From: Sporisorium sorghi | Lineage: Eukaryota; Basidiomycota; Ustilaginomycetes; Ustilaginales; Ustilaginaceae | Length of the DNA: 32,641 nucleotides | Direction: 5' to 3' | Assembly (NCBI GenBank): GCA_023212695.1 | Contig: JALCCG010000243.1 | Span: 1-32,641 of the forward strand | Part shown: piece by piece, positions 18,207 through 27,700 of the stretch | Position numbering within the stretch: the first letter of the stretch is position 1 | Layout: each line of letters starts with the position of its first letter | Made by a program: the position numbers and the translations under genes | Notes under the pieces: model-generated | Database searches by the model: none | Told to the model about the DNA's origin: nothing | The model's input: the letters and a program-made list of their open reading frames with translations, nothing else

Positions 18207-20102
18207 ATGACTCGGTCACGTATATCGTCATCATCGCGAACGAGGCGGCGGTTGTCAAGGCGGCAACACGGCATTGCCCACCTCCTCCTTGTTGCTGCTC
18301 TCCTCTTCAGCACTGCTTCTGCTCGACAATCACCGCGAGCGGATCAGCATGCAACGACAGCAACGGCGGCCAGCGAATCATCTCTGCTCGTACGTATCCT
18401 AGCCTGCGCTGGTCTAGGATGGTACTGCTTCATTTGGGCCGTCTGTCTCCTCGGGCTGCGTCTCGCTCGTCAATTTGCACGCTCCGAATCGCCAAGATCT
18501 CCACTCTCTCCTCCTCGATCTTCGGCGATCCTTACCAACCAATCCCAGGAATCGAGCAGCATCGACTCGATCATGCAACGACAGCAGCACCATCACGAAC
18601 AGCACGCCGATTCAGTCCCCGGCGTCTCCATCTTGCGTCCACTCAGTGGCCTCGATTGCAACCTCTTCTCCAACCTCTCCTCCTCCTTCACGCAGGACTA
18701 TCCAACATCGCGCTTCGAGGTCATTCTCTCTATTCGCGAGAGTGCTTCCACCGAATCGCAAAAGGTGCTCAACGTCGCTCGCATGGTGGTCGCCGCACAT
18801 CCTCACGTCGATGCACGCATCGTCGTTGGCGATCACTTTGCAGGCGTCAATCCCAAGATCAACAACCTTGTTCGCTCCTATGCAGCTTCCAAGTACGACA
18901 TTCTCTGGATCGTAGACAGCCAAGTCTGGTCCCCTTCGGGTGCATTGGCACGCGCCGTCGACGACCTCTGCGCCGATCCTCGAAATCGTCCTCGTCCATC
19001 GCCTACCTGGCTTGGACGCAAGACCCACGGCGATCGCGTCGGTCTCGTCCATCATGTTCCATTTGGCGTTCTACCAAGCACCTCGTGGGGCTCAAGAATC
19101 GAGCGCATCTTCTTGTCCACCACACACGCCAAAATGTACCTCGCTCTCAACGCCCTCTCGATCGATTCGTGCGTCATGGGCAAGAGCAACATGTATCGCA
19201 AATCCGATCTCGCCTGCGTGCCCGACTCGTACTTCAACGTCTCGCTCCACGGCAGTCAGGGCGAGGAGGGCGCCATTGGCAGCTTTGCCTTCTCGCACAA
19301 CTCTCAAGACTCGCAACTCTCCCGACTCAGCAGTTCAGCATCCCCGTCAGATTCAGGCGCTCACCCTGCCTCGACCCACCATGAGCTGTCCAACGAGCAA
19401 GTCAAGACACTCTCGCGTCCGTTTGCGCGATTCTCGATCTACCTCGCAGAGGACAACATGCTCGCGCAGTCGCTGTGGAATCCTCCCCTCACCCTGTCGC
19501 ATACCTTGTCCTCATCCGACCTCGCCTACACATCTGTGGGAGACATTCGCACGCTCGCCGACTACACGCGTCGCCGCATGCGCTGGATCCGCGTGCGCAA
19601 ATACATGTGGCTCGCGCCGACCCTGCTCGAGCCCCTGACCGAATCCATCATGTCTGGGCTCGTCGGCTGCTTCGCCCTTTCCACACTTTTGCTGCCTCGC
19701 CTCGTGGCTTCCCCAGGGTCGTTGCCCGTGTGGACTCACCTGCTCTTCTTCTGCGTCCATTTCGTCGCGTGGTTCAGCGTCGACTACACGTTCTTCCAGC
19801 GTCTCTCGATGGCGCACGAGTTCCTCGCATGCAATCCGGGCATCGACAATGCAGAGACGATGAGCCTCGTCGAGTTTGGCGCTGCGTGGGCCATGCGCGA
19901 GGCCCTTGCGCTTCCTATCTGGGCGTGGGCCATCGTGGGCAGCACTGTCTCTTGGCGCGACAGAACCTATCGCATCCTAAAAGGCGGACGTGCTGCTGCC
20001 GTCATCTCGCCGTCGTCTGGCGCGTCCAAACCGAGTTGGCGACGATCTAAAGCCAACTCGCCGCACAGCAAAGACCTCGATCCACTCTTGCACTCAAACT
20101 AG
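18207..20102 (+). CDS. Ceramide glucosyltransferase (glucosylceramide synthase, GT21)
   Basis: A single exon of 631 residues. It transfers glucose from UDP-glucose to ceramide at the ER/Golgi membrane, the first step of fungal glucosylceramides. The order of motifs is that of GT21: VSILRPLSGLDCNLFSNLSS (140-159), GVNPKINNLVRSYAASKYDI (213-232), the metal-binding DSQV (D237), EDNM (415-418) and RRMRW (456-460, the Q/RxxRW signature). A membrane segment near residues 63-87 anchors the N terminus, and a hydrophobic stretch at 23-39 may be a further one. Three more lie toward the C terminus (SGLVGCFALSTLLLP, LLFFCVHFVAWFSVDY, LPIWAWAIVGSTV). It is longer than animal UGCG (about 394) through Ser-rich inserts at 90-135 and 310-400, as in other fungi. 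It converges on argininosuccinate lyase, with 66 bases between stops. Confidence 0.93.
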   Translation: MTRSRISSSSRTRRRLSRRQHGIAHLLLVAALLFSTASARQSPRADQHATTATAASESSLLVRILACAGLGWYCFIWAVCLLGLRLARQFARSESPRSPLSPPRSSAILTNQSQESSSIDSIMQRQQHHHEQHADSVPGVSILRPLSGLDCNLFSNLSSSFTQDYPTSRFEVILSIRESASTESQKVLNVARMVVAAHPHVDARIVVGDHFAGVNPKINNLVRSYAASKYDILWIVDSQVWSPSGALARAVDDLCADPRNRPRPSPTWLGRKTHGDRVGLVHHVPFGVLPSTSWGSRIERIFLSTTHAKMYLALNALSIDSCVMGKSNMYRKSDLACVPDSYFNVSLHGSQGEEGAIGSFAFSHNSQDSQLSRLSSSASPSDSGAHPASTHHELSNEQVKTLSRPFARFSIYLAEDNMLAQSLWNPPLTLSHTLSSSDLAYTSVGDIRTLADYTRRRMRWIRVRKYMWLAPTLLEPLTESIMSGLVGCFALSTLLLPRLVASPGSLPVWTHLLFFCVHFVAWFSVDYTFFQRLSMAHEFLACNPGIDNAETMSLVEFGAAWAMREALALPIWAWAIVGSTVSWRDRTYRILKGGRAAAVISPSSGASKPSWRRSKANSPHSKDLDPLLHSN

Positions 20103-20168
20103 CACTCAATGTCAAAAGTCATGGGCCGTTTCGATCTTTTCTTGATTTCGTGATACTGGGAACGACAT

Positions 20169-21572
20169 TTAAGCGGAAAGCATCTTGTCGAGCGTGTCGC
20201 ACTGTTCCAGCACTGCGCGCTTCGAAGTGCCACCTTTGGCATCACGACGCTCGACGCTCTGCTCGAACGACCACACCTGCATCACGTCGTCGCCGAACTT
20301 GTCCGACAAGGTTCGCAGATCCTCGAGCGTGAGCTGCGACAGGGAGCAACCCTTCTGCTCGGACAGACGCACTGCGCTGCCCGAAATGTGGTGCGTCTCG
20401 CGGAACGGAATCCCCTTGCTGACCAGATACTCGGCCAGGTCGGTGGCGAGCATGTCCGGCGTCAGTGCTGCCTTCATCTTTTCGGGGCAGATGTTGAGCG
20501 TCGACAGCACGCCCGTGGCGATCTGGATGCCGTTCTTGGTGGTGTCGACCGCATCGAACAGCGGCTCCTTGTCCTCCTGCAGATCCTTGTTGTACGTCGA
20601 CGGGATGCCCTTGAGCGACATGATGAAGCCGGACATCTGACCGAAGATGCGGCCGGACTTGCCACGCAGCAGCTCCAGGCTGTCTGGGTTCTTCTTCTGC
20701 GGCATGATGGACGAGCCCGTGCTGTAGGCGTCGCTGAGCTGCACAAAGCCAAACTCGGAGGTCGAGTAGATGATGAAGTCTTCGGCCATCTTGCTGAGGT
20801 GCACGGCGGTCAAGGTGGCCCACATGAGATACTCGACGACAAAGTCGCGGTCCGAGACGCTGTTGATCGAGTTGGGACCCACGGTCTGGAAGCCGAGATC
20901 GGCCGCAATCGCATCACGGTCCAGACCGGCGAACGGGTTGCCAGCCAAGGGACCCGAGCCGAGCGGCAGCACCGAGATGCGGGGCATGAGGTCGCGCAGT
21001 CGAGCGAGGTCAGAGGCAAAGTACGTGGCGTGCGAGAGGAGCAGATGCGACCATCGGATGGGCTGAGCACGCTGCAGATGCGTGTAGCCAGGCATGAGAG
21101 CGTCGACCTCTTGGCGACCACGCGCGATCATGACGCGGATGAGGTCCTTGAGGTGACGCTCGATCTCCTTGACCTCGTCGATGAGCCAGAGACGCATGTC
21201 GGTGGCGACCTGGTCGTTCCTGGACCTGCCCGTGTGCAGCTTGCCGCCGACGCTGCCGATGAGCTCGGTGAGGCGTCGCTCGTTGGCCGTGTGAATGTCC
21301 TCGTCATCAGGGTGGATCTTGAACGTGCCATCCTTCCACTCCTGACCGACCTTTTCGAGACCGGCGACGATCTCGTCCTTCTCCTGCTCGTTAAGCACGC
21401 CGGTCTTTACGAGAGCTCGTGCGTAGGCTTGCGAACCTCGGATGTCCTGGGCATGCATGCGCTTGTCGTAGGAGAGCGACTCGTTGTAGGCGAAGAGGAG
21501 AGGGTCGTTCTTGCCGGTGAAGCGACCGCCCCAAAGCTTTCGCTTGGTGAAGTCGTCTGATGTAGAGGCCAT
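20169..21572 (-). CDS. ARG4: Argininosuccinate lyase
   Basis: A single exon of 467 residues, the usual family length. It cleaves argininosuccinate to arginine and fumarate, the last step of arginine synthesis, as a cytosolic homotetramer. The N terminus KLWGGRFTG, the SRNDQVATD block (117-125), the catalytic THLQRAQP segment (164-171) and the fumarase/lyase superfamily signature [12 protein letters not shown] (286-297, with the flexible-loop catalytic Ser) are all intact. The start at ATG 21572 gives [16 protein letters not shown], matching the family start. There is no sign of an intron or a mitochondrial presequence. A TGACTC element upstream fits general amino-acid control. Confidence 0.97.
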   Translation of the reverse strand: MASTSDDFTKRKLWGGRFTGKNDPLLFAYNESLSYDKRMHAQDIRGSQAYARALVKTGVLNEQEKDEIVAGLEKVGQEWKDGTFKIHPDDEDIHTANERRLTELIGSVGGKLHTGRSRNDQVATDMRLWLIDEVKEIERHLKDLIRVMIARGRQEVDALMPGYTHLQRAQPIRWSHLLLSHATYFASDLARLRDLMPRISVLPLGSGPLAGNPFAGLDRDAIAADLGFQTVGPNSINSVSDRDFVVEYLMWATLTAVHLSKMAEDFIIYSTSEFGFVQLSDAYSTGSSIMPQKKNPDSLELLRGKSGRIFGQMSGFIMSLKGIPSTYNKDLQEDKEPLFDAVDTTKNGIQIATGVLSTLNICPEKMKAALTPDMLATDLAEYLVSKGIPFRETHHISGSAVRLSEQKGCSLSQLTLEDLRTLSDKFGDDVMQVWSFEQSVERRDAKGGTSKRAVLEQCDTLDKMLSA

Positions 21573-21640
21573 TGTTGCTGCGATAAGTGAGTGAGTGAAC
21601 TATGATGGTGATGAGAGCCAAGGTGTCAGTTGGTCAATGC

Positions 21641-21661
21641 GAGTTTTGAGTTTTGAGTTTT
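21641..21661. repeat. (GAGTTTT)3 tandem repeat
   Basis: Three perfect copies of a 7-base unit in the ARG4 promoter region, about 70-90 bases upstream of the start codon. No known factor is assigned to it. Confidence 0.85.
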
Positions 21662-21705
21662 TCTTTATCGGACTCGATACGACAGGAACAAAGTCGAGCT
21701 TTTTA

Positions 21706-21711
21706 TGACTC
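21706..21711. promoter_or_regulatory. ARG4: Possible Gcn4/Cpc1-type site (TGACTC) upstream of ARG4
   Basis: TGACTC, the core of the bZIP general-control element TGACTCA, lies about 134 bases upstream of the argininosuccinate lyase start; the seventh base is G rather than A. Arginine genes are classic Gcn4/Cpc1 targets in fungi. A six-base match is weak evidence on its own. Confidence 0.3.
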
Positions 21712-21757
21712 GTTCTTTCCTCTTGACCCTTCTCTACTCGCGCGAAAGAAGAAGAAG

Positions 21758-21805
<48 letters not shown>
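21758..21805. repeat. 48-base poly-A tract
   Basis: An uninterrupted run of 48 A, preceded by GAAGAAGAAG, about 185 bases upstream of ARG4 on its T-strand side. It could be a poly(dA:dT) promoter tract or the tail of an old retroposed sequence, but no element body is recognisable next to it. Exact length is uncertain in any assembly. Confidence 0.9.
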
Positions 21806-21808
<3 letters not shown>

Positions 21809-24762
21809 AGAGAGACAAGAAGAGCAGCGATCTAACAAATATATTTTTCGGCTTGGACATGCACGTCCAGCTGCTGCTGCTGCTGCTTCTGCCTTCTGCT
21901 TGCCATCGAGTCTTTTGCATGCGCTCGACGAGCTCATTCGGCTTCGGGGAGGAATGCCTCGGCCTTGATCTCACGCATGCATGCAAAGTACGACCCACAT
22001 CGGGACGGGATCGGGACGGGATCGGCACACAAAACAGGCGCACAGCAGCATCACAGCATCTCAAGGCAACTCAGGAGCTCGATGCAGTGCGTCTTTGGGA
22101 CTAAGCAACAAGCGTGAGAATTGACAAGGGCGAGCAAGCCACCTTGTCTTTCATCTTGCCCCCCACTTGCCAATGGTGGAGCGAGTGCAAAAGGACGTCG
22201 GCGGGGCTGAATAACGGGGCGTTTGACAGCCGGCATGCCGAACCGTGCCAATGACAAGATGGCAGCGGCTCTGGACTGGAAAGGAAACGGGAGCGCTGGC
22301 CACCATGGCTCGGGATCGATGGGAGCGTTTCAAAGCGACCCGAACCTGCCTGCCATCAATCGGCTGCGCGGCTGCCATGGCCACAAGATGGTTCGCCGAG
22401 GCTGGCTCGCTTCAGGAAAGAGCACCGACTCGCTTCGTATGTCACCGAGTTGAAAGTGAAGGCTGCCCCCCCCCCCACCGCCCCCCCCCCCCCTCCTCCC
22501 GCTGCTCCTCCCCGCGTCCTCCGCTCCCCCCGCCCCCGCCCGCTTGTGCGGGCCGCTCGCCATCGCNNNNNNNNNNAGCCCCCCTCCCCCTCTTTTTCCC
22601 CCCGTTTAACAGGGGGGGTCCCCCCCCCCCCCCCCCCCTTCCTGCGTTGGTCAGCCACGGAGCCTAGTGCAGTAGCCGCAGCAGGCTCGCTGTCCGAGTT
22701 GGCTTCGCCCGTCGAAACAGTACCACAGACCCTCTTTGTGCTAGCATGTCGACGGTGGGTTCTTTGCTTGTCTAAAAGTGGGGTTGGTGGGTGAGAGCCG
22801 CTTTGCAAACTTACGCCCACCGACGCTGTTGCGCTTTCGAAAAGAGGGTCCAACGGCACTTTCCAGACCCGATGTTCAAGTCGCTCGGATTGCAGACTCT
22901 CATGCTCTTCTGGTCGTGTCCATAGAGCACAGTGGCTGAGATAACACTGATAAGCTAGGCTTTTCTTGCCATCGCACGCTCCCAAAGCTCGACCGCCGTC
23001 CACTCGCACTCGAGGTTTGGAAGCCTCTCTCTCATCCAAGTTCGGTGGCAAAACGTTGCCAGGAATGCAAAAGCTGAGGGAAGCGAACCATGCATACAGT
23101 AGCTTCTCTTGTCTGACAAGCCTCGGCTCGGAACGGCGCTAGGCCTTTCTCGCATCCTCCCTTTCTCTCTCTCGCTGCGTCTGTATGTGGGTGCTGCTGC
23201 AGGTATGGTCGAGAGAAATTCCATGCGACCTTCTCTTTTGAGCTCGCTTCTACGACGGCACCGCTGCCCTTCGTCGATCATGTCCTTTAGCGCTCTTCCT
23301 CCTTCAACCTCGGCAGCAATCACACACATGCAGACCTTTAGCCCCATCCAAGCCCTTGATTCCTTTTTTTTTTTTTCTTCTTCTTCTTTCTTTCTTCTGC
23401 CTCCCCCCGCTGACTTTGCTTAGCTTCAACAGCAAAACTTGTCTCAGTGTCCGTCTTTCTGTCTGTCTATCTCGGTGTTGGTGCGATTCGCCATCTTCTG
23501 CTCTCGAGCTTGGCTGCAACTTCAGGGGGATGCCACGCCAGCATTCTAGCGTTTTCCCTTTCCCTTTCTCAATCTATCGTCGTTGGCATCTGCCATTGCG
23601 CCTTTGTCTGCTGCTGCTCACCAACGGACGCTGAACAAGAATGCCAGCCGTCGCGGACAAGCACTGCGGCATACGAACGCATATTGCAGGCACTCTTGCT
23701 CGTGCTCGCTGCATGCTTGATCCTCTGCCATTTTGCTTAGCCTCAAGCTCGCATCTCGAGTCTCGTCCTAGGCTCACACGAACATAGTTGGCCAATGGCC
23801 GAGACGACGCGCTGTTCCTGATCTTGACAACTGGCCTTGCTGCGGCCCCGAATCTCGCTTCCCTGTCCGGAAGTCCAATCGAGTGCATGCTCCTGCCGCT
23901 GCTGCAGCAGCTTCCTAATTGTTCTTCGGTCCGCATCTGGCTACACTCAAGACCTCATCCTCTCCTCACCATCTCTCACTCTGATCGTACCTTCCCGACC
24001 TTTTCCCACCCTGATCCCTTCTTCCATCTTCCCGCCGTTCCATTTCCCATCACCCTCCGCACCCTCCTTCCTTCTCTGGTCGACTCGAGCGCTTCACCAC
24101 CACCATCCTCATTCAAGCCACATCTGCTTCATCATATCCGCACGGCTGTCGTACGTTCCGAGCACAACCGTACCCACCTCCATCTGTGCGCTGCTCGTTG
24201 CAGCGACCCTGCTTCATCTACAACCGTCCCACACACCAACAAAACAACAACCACTCAACCCGACCCTATTGCCCCTCATCAACGCTGCTTTCAGTCCCAC
24301 CAGCGTCTTTCTCCGCGAACCCACATAAGCCATCGCCACCTTTCATCCTGCACCACCTTGGGTCACAGGCTGTTTGACAACTGCCGATCAATTTCACCTC
24401 GGCGGCTACGGCGTCTTTGCAATCGCCACCACAAAGTTGACTGACAACCCGGAAATCTGGTACAACCGACTCCCTCTCAACCAGCACGCAGCTTTCGCCG
24501 CAACCTGTCACTTGTCTTCATTCGACTGCTGCATGGCTGCCGTCGAGCAAGCCATTTGCCCACCGACATCCCACGCCTAGTCAGCTAGGCTTTGTGAACG
24601 CAGTTACCAACCCACCGCTGACAGTCTTCGCACGCAGCAGCAACCCCCAACATTGCGTGACGACTGCAATCCTTGCCTCCGAAGCCGACTCTTTTTCTCC
24701 CGTCCCACCATTCGTCGCAAGACTCCTCTGCTCTTGCCAATGCTGCGGCTTTGACGCGAGCC
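21806..24762. other. Long gene-free region with assembly gap
   Basis: About 3 kb without a supportable gene, between ARG4 (-) and the large Ser-rich gene (+). It contains an 11-base direct duplication (CGGGACGGGAT, near 22000-22021), the homopolymer-flanked N gap, pyrimidine-rich tracts (T and TTC repeats near 23364-23400) and a long C/T- and ACC-rich stretch (about 23940-24360) resembling a fungal 5' leader. Open frames here change composition randomly and carry no domain. Part of the right half is probably promoter and leader of the next gene. Confidence 0.5.
22460..22640. other. Assembly gap (Ns 22567-22576) with low-quality poly-C flanks
   Basis: Ten N bases join two stretches dominated by C runs (22465-22493 on the left; 22579-22592 and 22621-22638 on the right, the latter 18 C). 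Nothing else in the window except the last 120 bases looks like this. The fixed run of ten Ns is a typical placeholder for a join of unknown size, so true distance and sequence here are unknown. Confidence 0.85.
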
Positions 24763-27700
24763 ATGTCGGTCATCTCCACCCACACGCCGAACGCCCAGCC
24801 GCTCGACTTCCCGTCCATGTCGGCGAGCGTAGAGATCTTGGACGACGCGAGCACCGATCATGTCCGCCCCAAGATCCTTGCTTCTCGTCAAAAGAAGCAA
24901 GCGCCATTGTCAGCCTCTGCCACTCTCGGTGTGAGCGAGGGTCTTGCTTCCAACGCAAATCGACTCACATGGGTCGGTGTCGACGACGAATCTGGCCAGT
25001 CTGCAGCCTCCTCGACATCCATGACGTCCATCGACTCGCGCTGCAGCGATGACCAAGACGATGCGGACAGTACCGTCCTCGGTCACTATATCCAAGCTCT
25101 GCCCATTCCACCGCCAAAGTCGCATCTGATCGAGCAGAGGCCACAACGACGGTCGCTCGCTTCGGAGCACACGTGCAGCAGTTCGCACGAGTCTCTTAGC
25201 TCCCGCACGAGCTGCTTGCTCGACAGCGACATGGATGCACACAGCCTACACACCACAACAGCAACCGATACCTCGTCAGGCCCTCCATCGCGGCGTTCGT
25301 CGAGCGCGCGCACCAGCACCGGCTCCCAACGACGCCCGAGCCACGCAAGCGTCAAAGAAGTCAGCATCGCGGCCTCGTCAAAGCCGCGCGGTCCGCCTCC
25401 TAGCATACCGCTCCCGCCCAAGCCCCCGTCTTCGCCGCACGCTCAAAGGCCGTCTGCGAGGGGTGCAGAGTTCTGGCCCTCGCGCAGATCCAGTCGTGCC
25501 TCTGCCCTGACGGCTTCTTCATCTCGATCTTCCGCCAGCGCGCAATCCAGCCGCAAGAGCTCAAACGCCGATGTCGTCTCTTCTTGCTTGATACCCGTCC
25601 CCAGCGAGGGTAGCGATCTCGTTGATCTCTCCGACGACGAGCTCAAAGGGATTCGCGACATCTCTTACCAGTTCCCGTCGCCAACCGCGCCCTTCATGGT
25701 TCGTCCACCTTCGGCTTCGCATATCCAGGAGGAGGACCGCCTGCATGCCACCTACCGATCTGAATCAAGAGCACAGTCTTCGAAGGTTGCGTCTCAGGCG
25801 CATCGTTTCGAAATACCGTCCCGCCAAGCCTTGATCCAAGTCCAAGAGCGTTCGAGCAATCTACCCTCCAACGAAGCGCCGGCGCGCGACCATCACATCA
25901 CCGCTGCTCAAGGCGAAGAGAGCAACGATAGCACGCTCTCGGACGTCCTCGACCTCGCCGACAACGAGGGGGTTCTCGTGATCGGTCGACGACTCCAACA
26001 GCCCTCTTTGCTATCGAGCGTCGGCGTCGCTCGAGTCGGTCTTGGAGCCCGAACGCTCTCTCGGCACCACTCTGAGCATTCGATGCGCTCTGCTTCACGA
26101 TCTTCAAAAGCCGCTTCGTCGTCGAAGTCCGAAGAGCAAGAAGTGATGCAAGACATGCAGGACAAGCAGATGCAGCAGCAATCGCCAGGCAGGCCGCGCG
26201 AAGCGGGCAAACACCATCAGCGAAGCGGCACCATGTCGAAGAGCATGAGCGAGCTCATGGCCGCGCTTGATCTCGAAGCAAGCGAATGGGGCCAGCGCTT
26301 GGGCAGGTTAGACAAGACCGAGTCCCGCAACATGCACGTCGACCACGCACAAGCCCGAGAATCGCATCTGCTCGACAGCAGGCCTCCTGAACCTGGCGTC
26401 AGAGATGACACGGCGCAGCTGGGCCTTCAAGCTTCGGATTCGCTGCCGTCGCTGAGCTCGGCGGGCTCGCAGGAGCTGTCGCTGGACGACTCCCGTGGAC
26501 CGGCTACTGCCGAATCGTCGCTCGCCCGTTCCAACAGCACGAAAAGCATGGCGTCGTGTGGTGGCAGTGCCGACACGGCCCACGACGTTGGCGCGAGCGC
26601 CGAGTTCCGTTCCATCTACGACGCTTACCGGGGCTCCTCCAGTACGATGGCTTCTCGTTTCACCGCACCTGTCGTGCGTATCGAAGACCCGGAAGGGGAC
26701 GAGGTGACCGACTCGGAGCTCGAAGGCGACGTCTCTTCGTCCGACGACGTGCCCCGAAAACGCAACAAGTCGAACCGCAAGAAGCCGTTTGGATTCGAGC
26801 AGCAGCGCGTGTCGCTGCGTCCTCGCCCGTCGTTGACTTCTCGCAGCTCTTCGCTCTCTGCCAAGGCTGGCAGCACGTTTATCTCGACGCTGCCACCGAC
26901 TCAAGAAGAGGACAGTGCATCGCACGACTCTGCACCGACGACCACCGCAGCGGACGCCAGTGATCCCTACGCATTCTACGAGTTCTCGCCGAGCCTGCCA
27001 CCCTTCATGCCCAGCGGACTATCGCCGCGCGACCTGACAGGCAGAGGCACGTGGTCGAGCATCGTCGCGCGTGCATCTGAGCGCATGCGCTCGCGTCAGC
27101 CCTCGCTGGCCTCGCTCGACTCGTTCACCACCACGGCATCTGCATCCGGACCCGTGTCTCTCCGTCAAATCCGCGCCACGGCTCGCGCTAAGCAAAGGCA
27201 GGCGGATGCGCAACATCGCGCGCGCGAACTCATGTCCGACCAGTTCGCCGCCCTCAGCTACCGGCCGTTTGCCATTCACGCGCATGCCGTGTCGCTTGCG
27301 AGTCGGGGCATCGCGTCGCCGGACCCTGGCTCCTCTGCCGCGTCCTCCTCGCACTACGGCGGCGGTCTGGCATCGGGTCGGAGCTCGGCCATGAGCCACT
27401 CGGTGTATGCGGATTCGGCGGCTGTGGAGCTCGGCGACTACGGGACACGCTGGCCGGTCGCGATCGGTGCCGATGAGGGCGTCAGGCTGGACGACGCTGC
27501 GTCCATGTTTAGCATGACGCCGTACTCGCTGTCGAGGAGCAATTCGGCGAGCCAAGCGCCGGCGAAGAAGTACGTCGAGTTTTGCATGCAGACGTCGCCC
27601 CAGCCCTCGCCGACCGAGGCCAAGTTCGCACCGCTCGACACGCTTACCGTGGACGACGGGGCGCAGCGAGCGGATGCACAGGTTGGGACGGACGTCAAGG

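Noticed and set aside
20388..21560. 390-residue open frame antisense to argininosuccinate lyase
   Set aside because: It is the mirror of a GC3-biased gene, has no domain, and lies wholly within a certain gene.
22450..22794. Open frames running across the N gap
   Set aside because: They consist of Pro or Gly runs from homopolymer C and unknown bases; this is an assembly artefact.
23788..24444. 218-residue open frame rich in Ser, Pro, His and Thr
   Set aside because: The sequence is C/T-rich leader-like DNA; composition follows base bias and no domain is seen.
24673..24762. N-terminal extension of the Ser-rich protein
   Set aside because: It would need a TTG start at 24673; the first ATG is at 24763, unless an unseen upstream exon exists.
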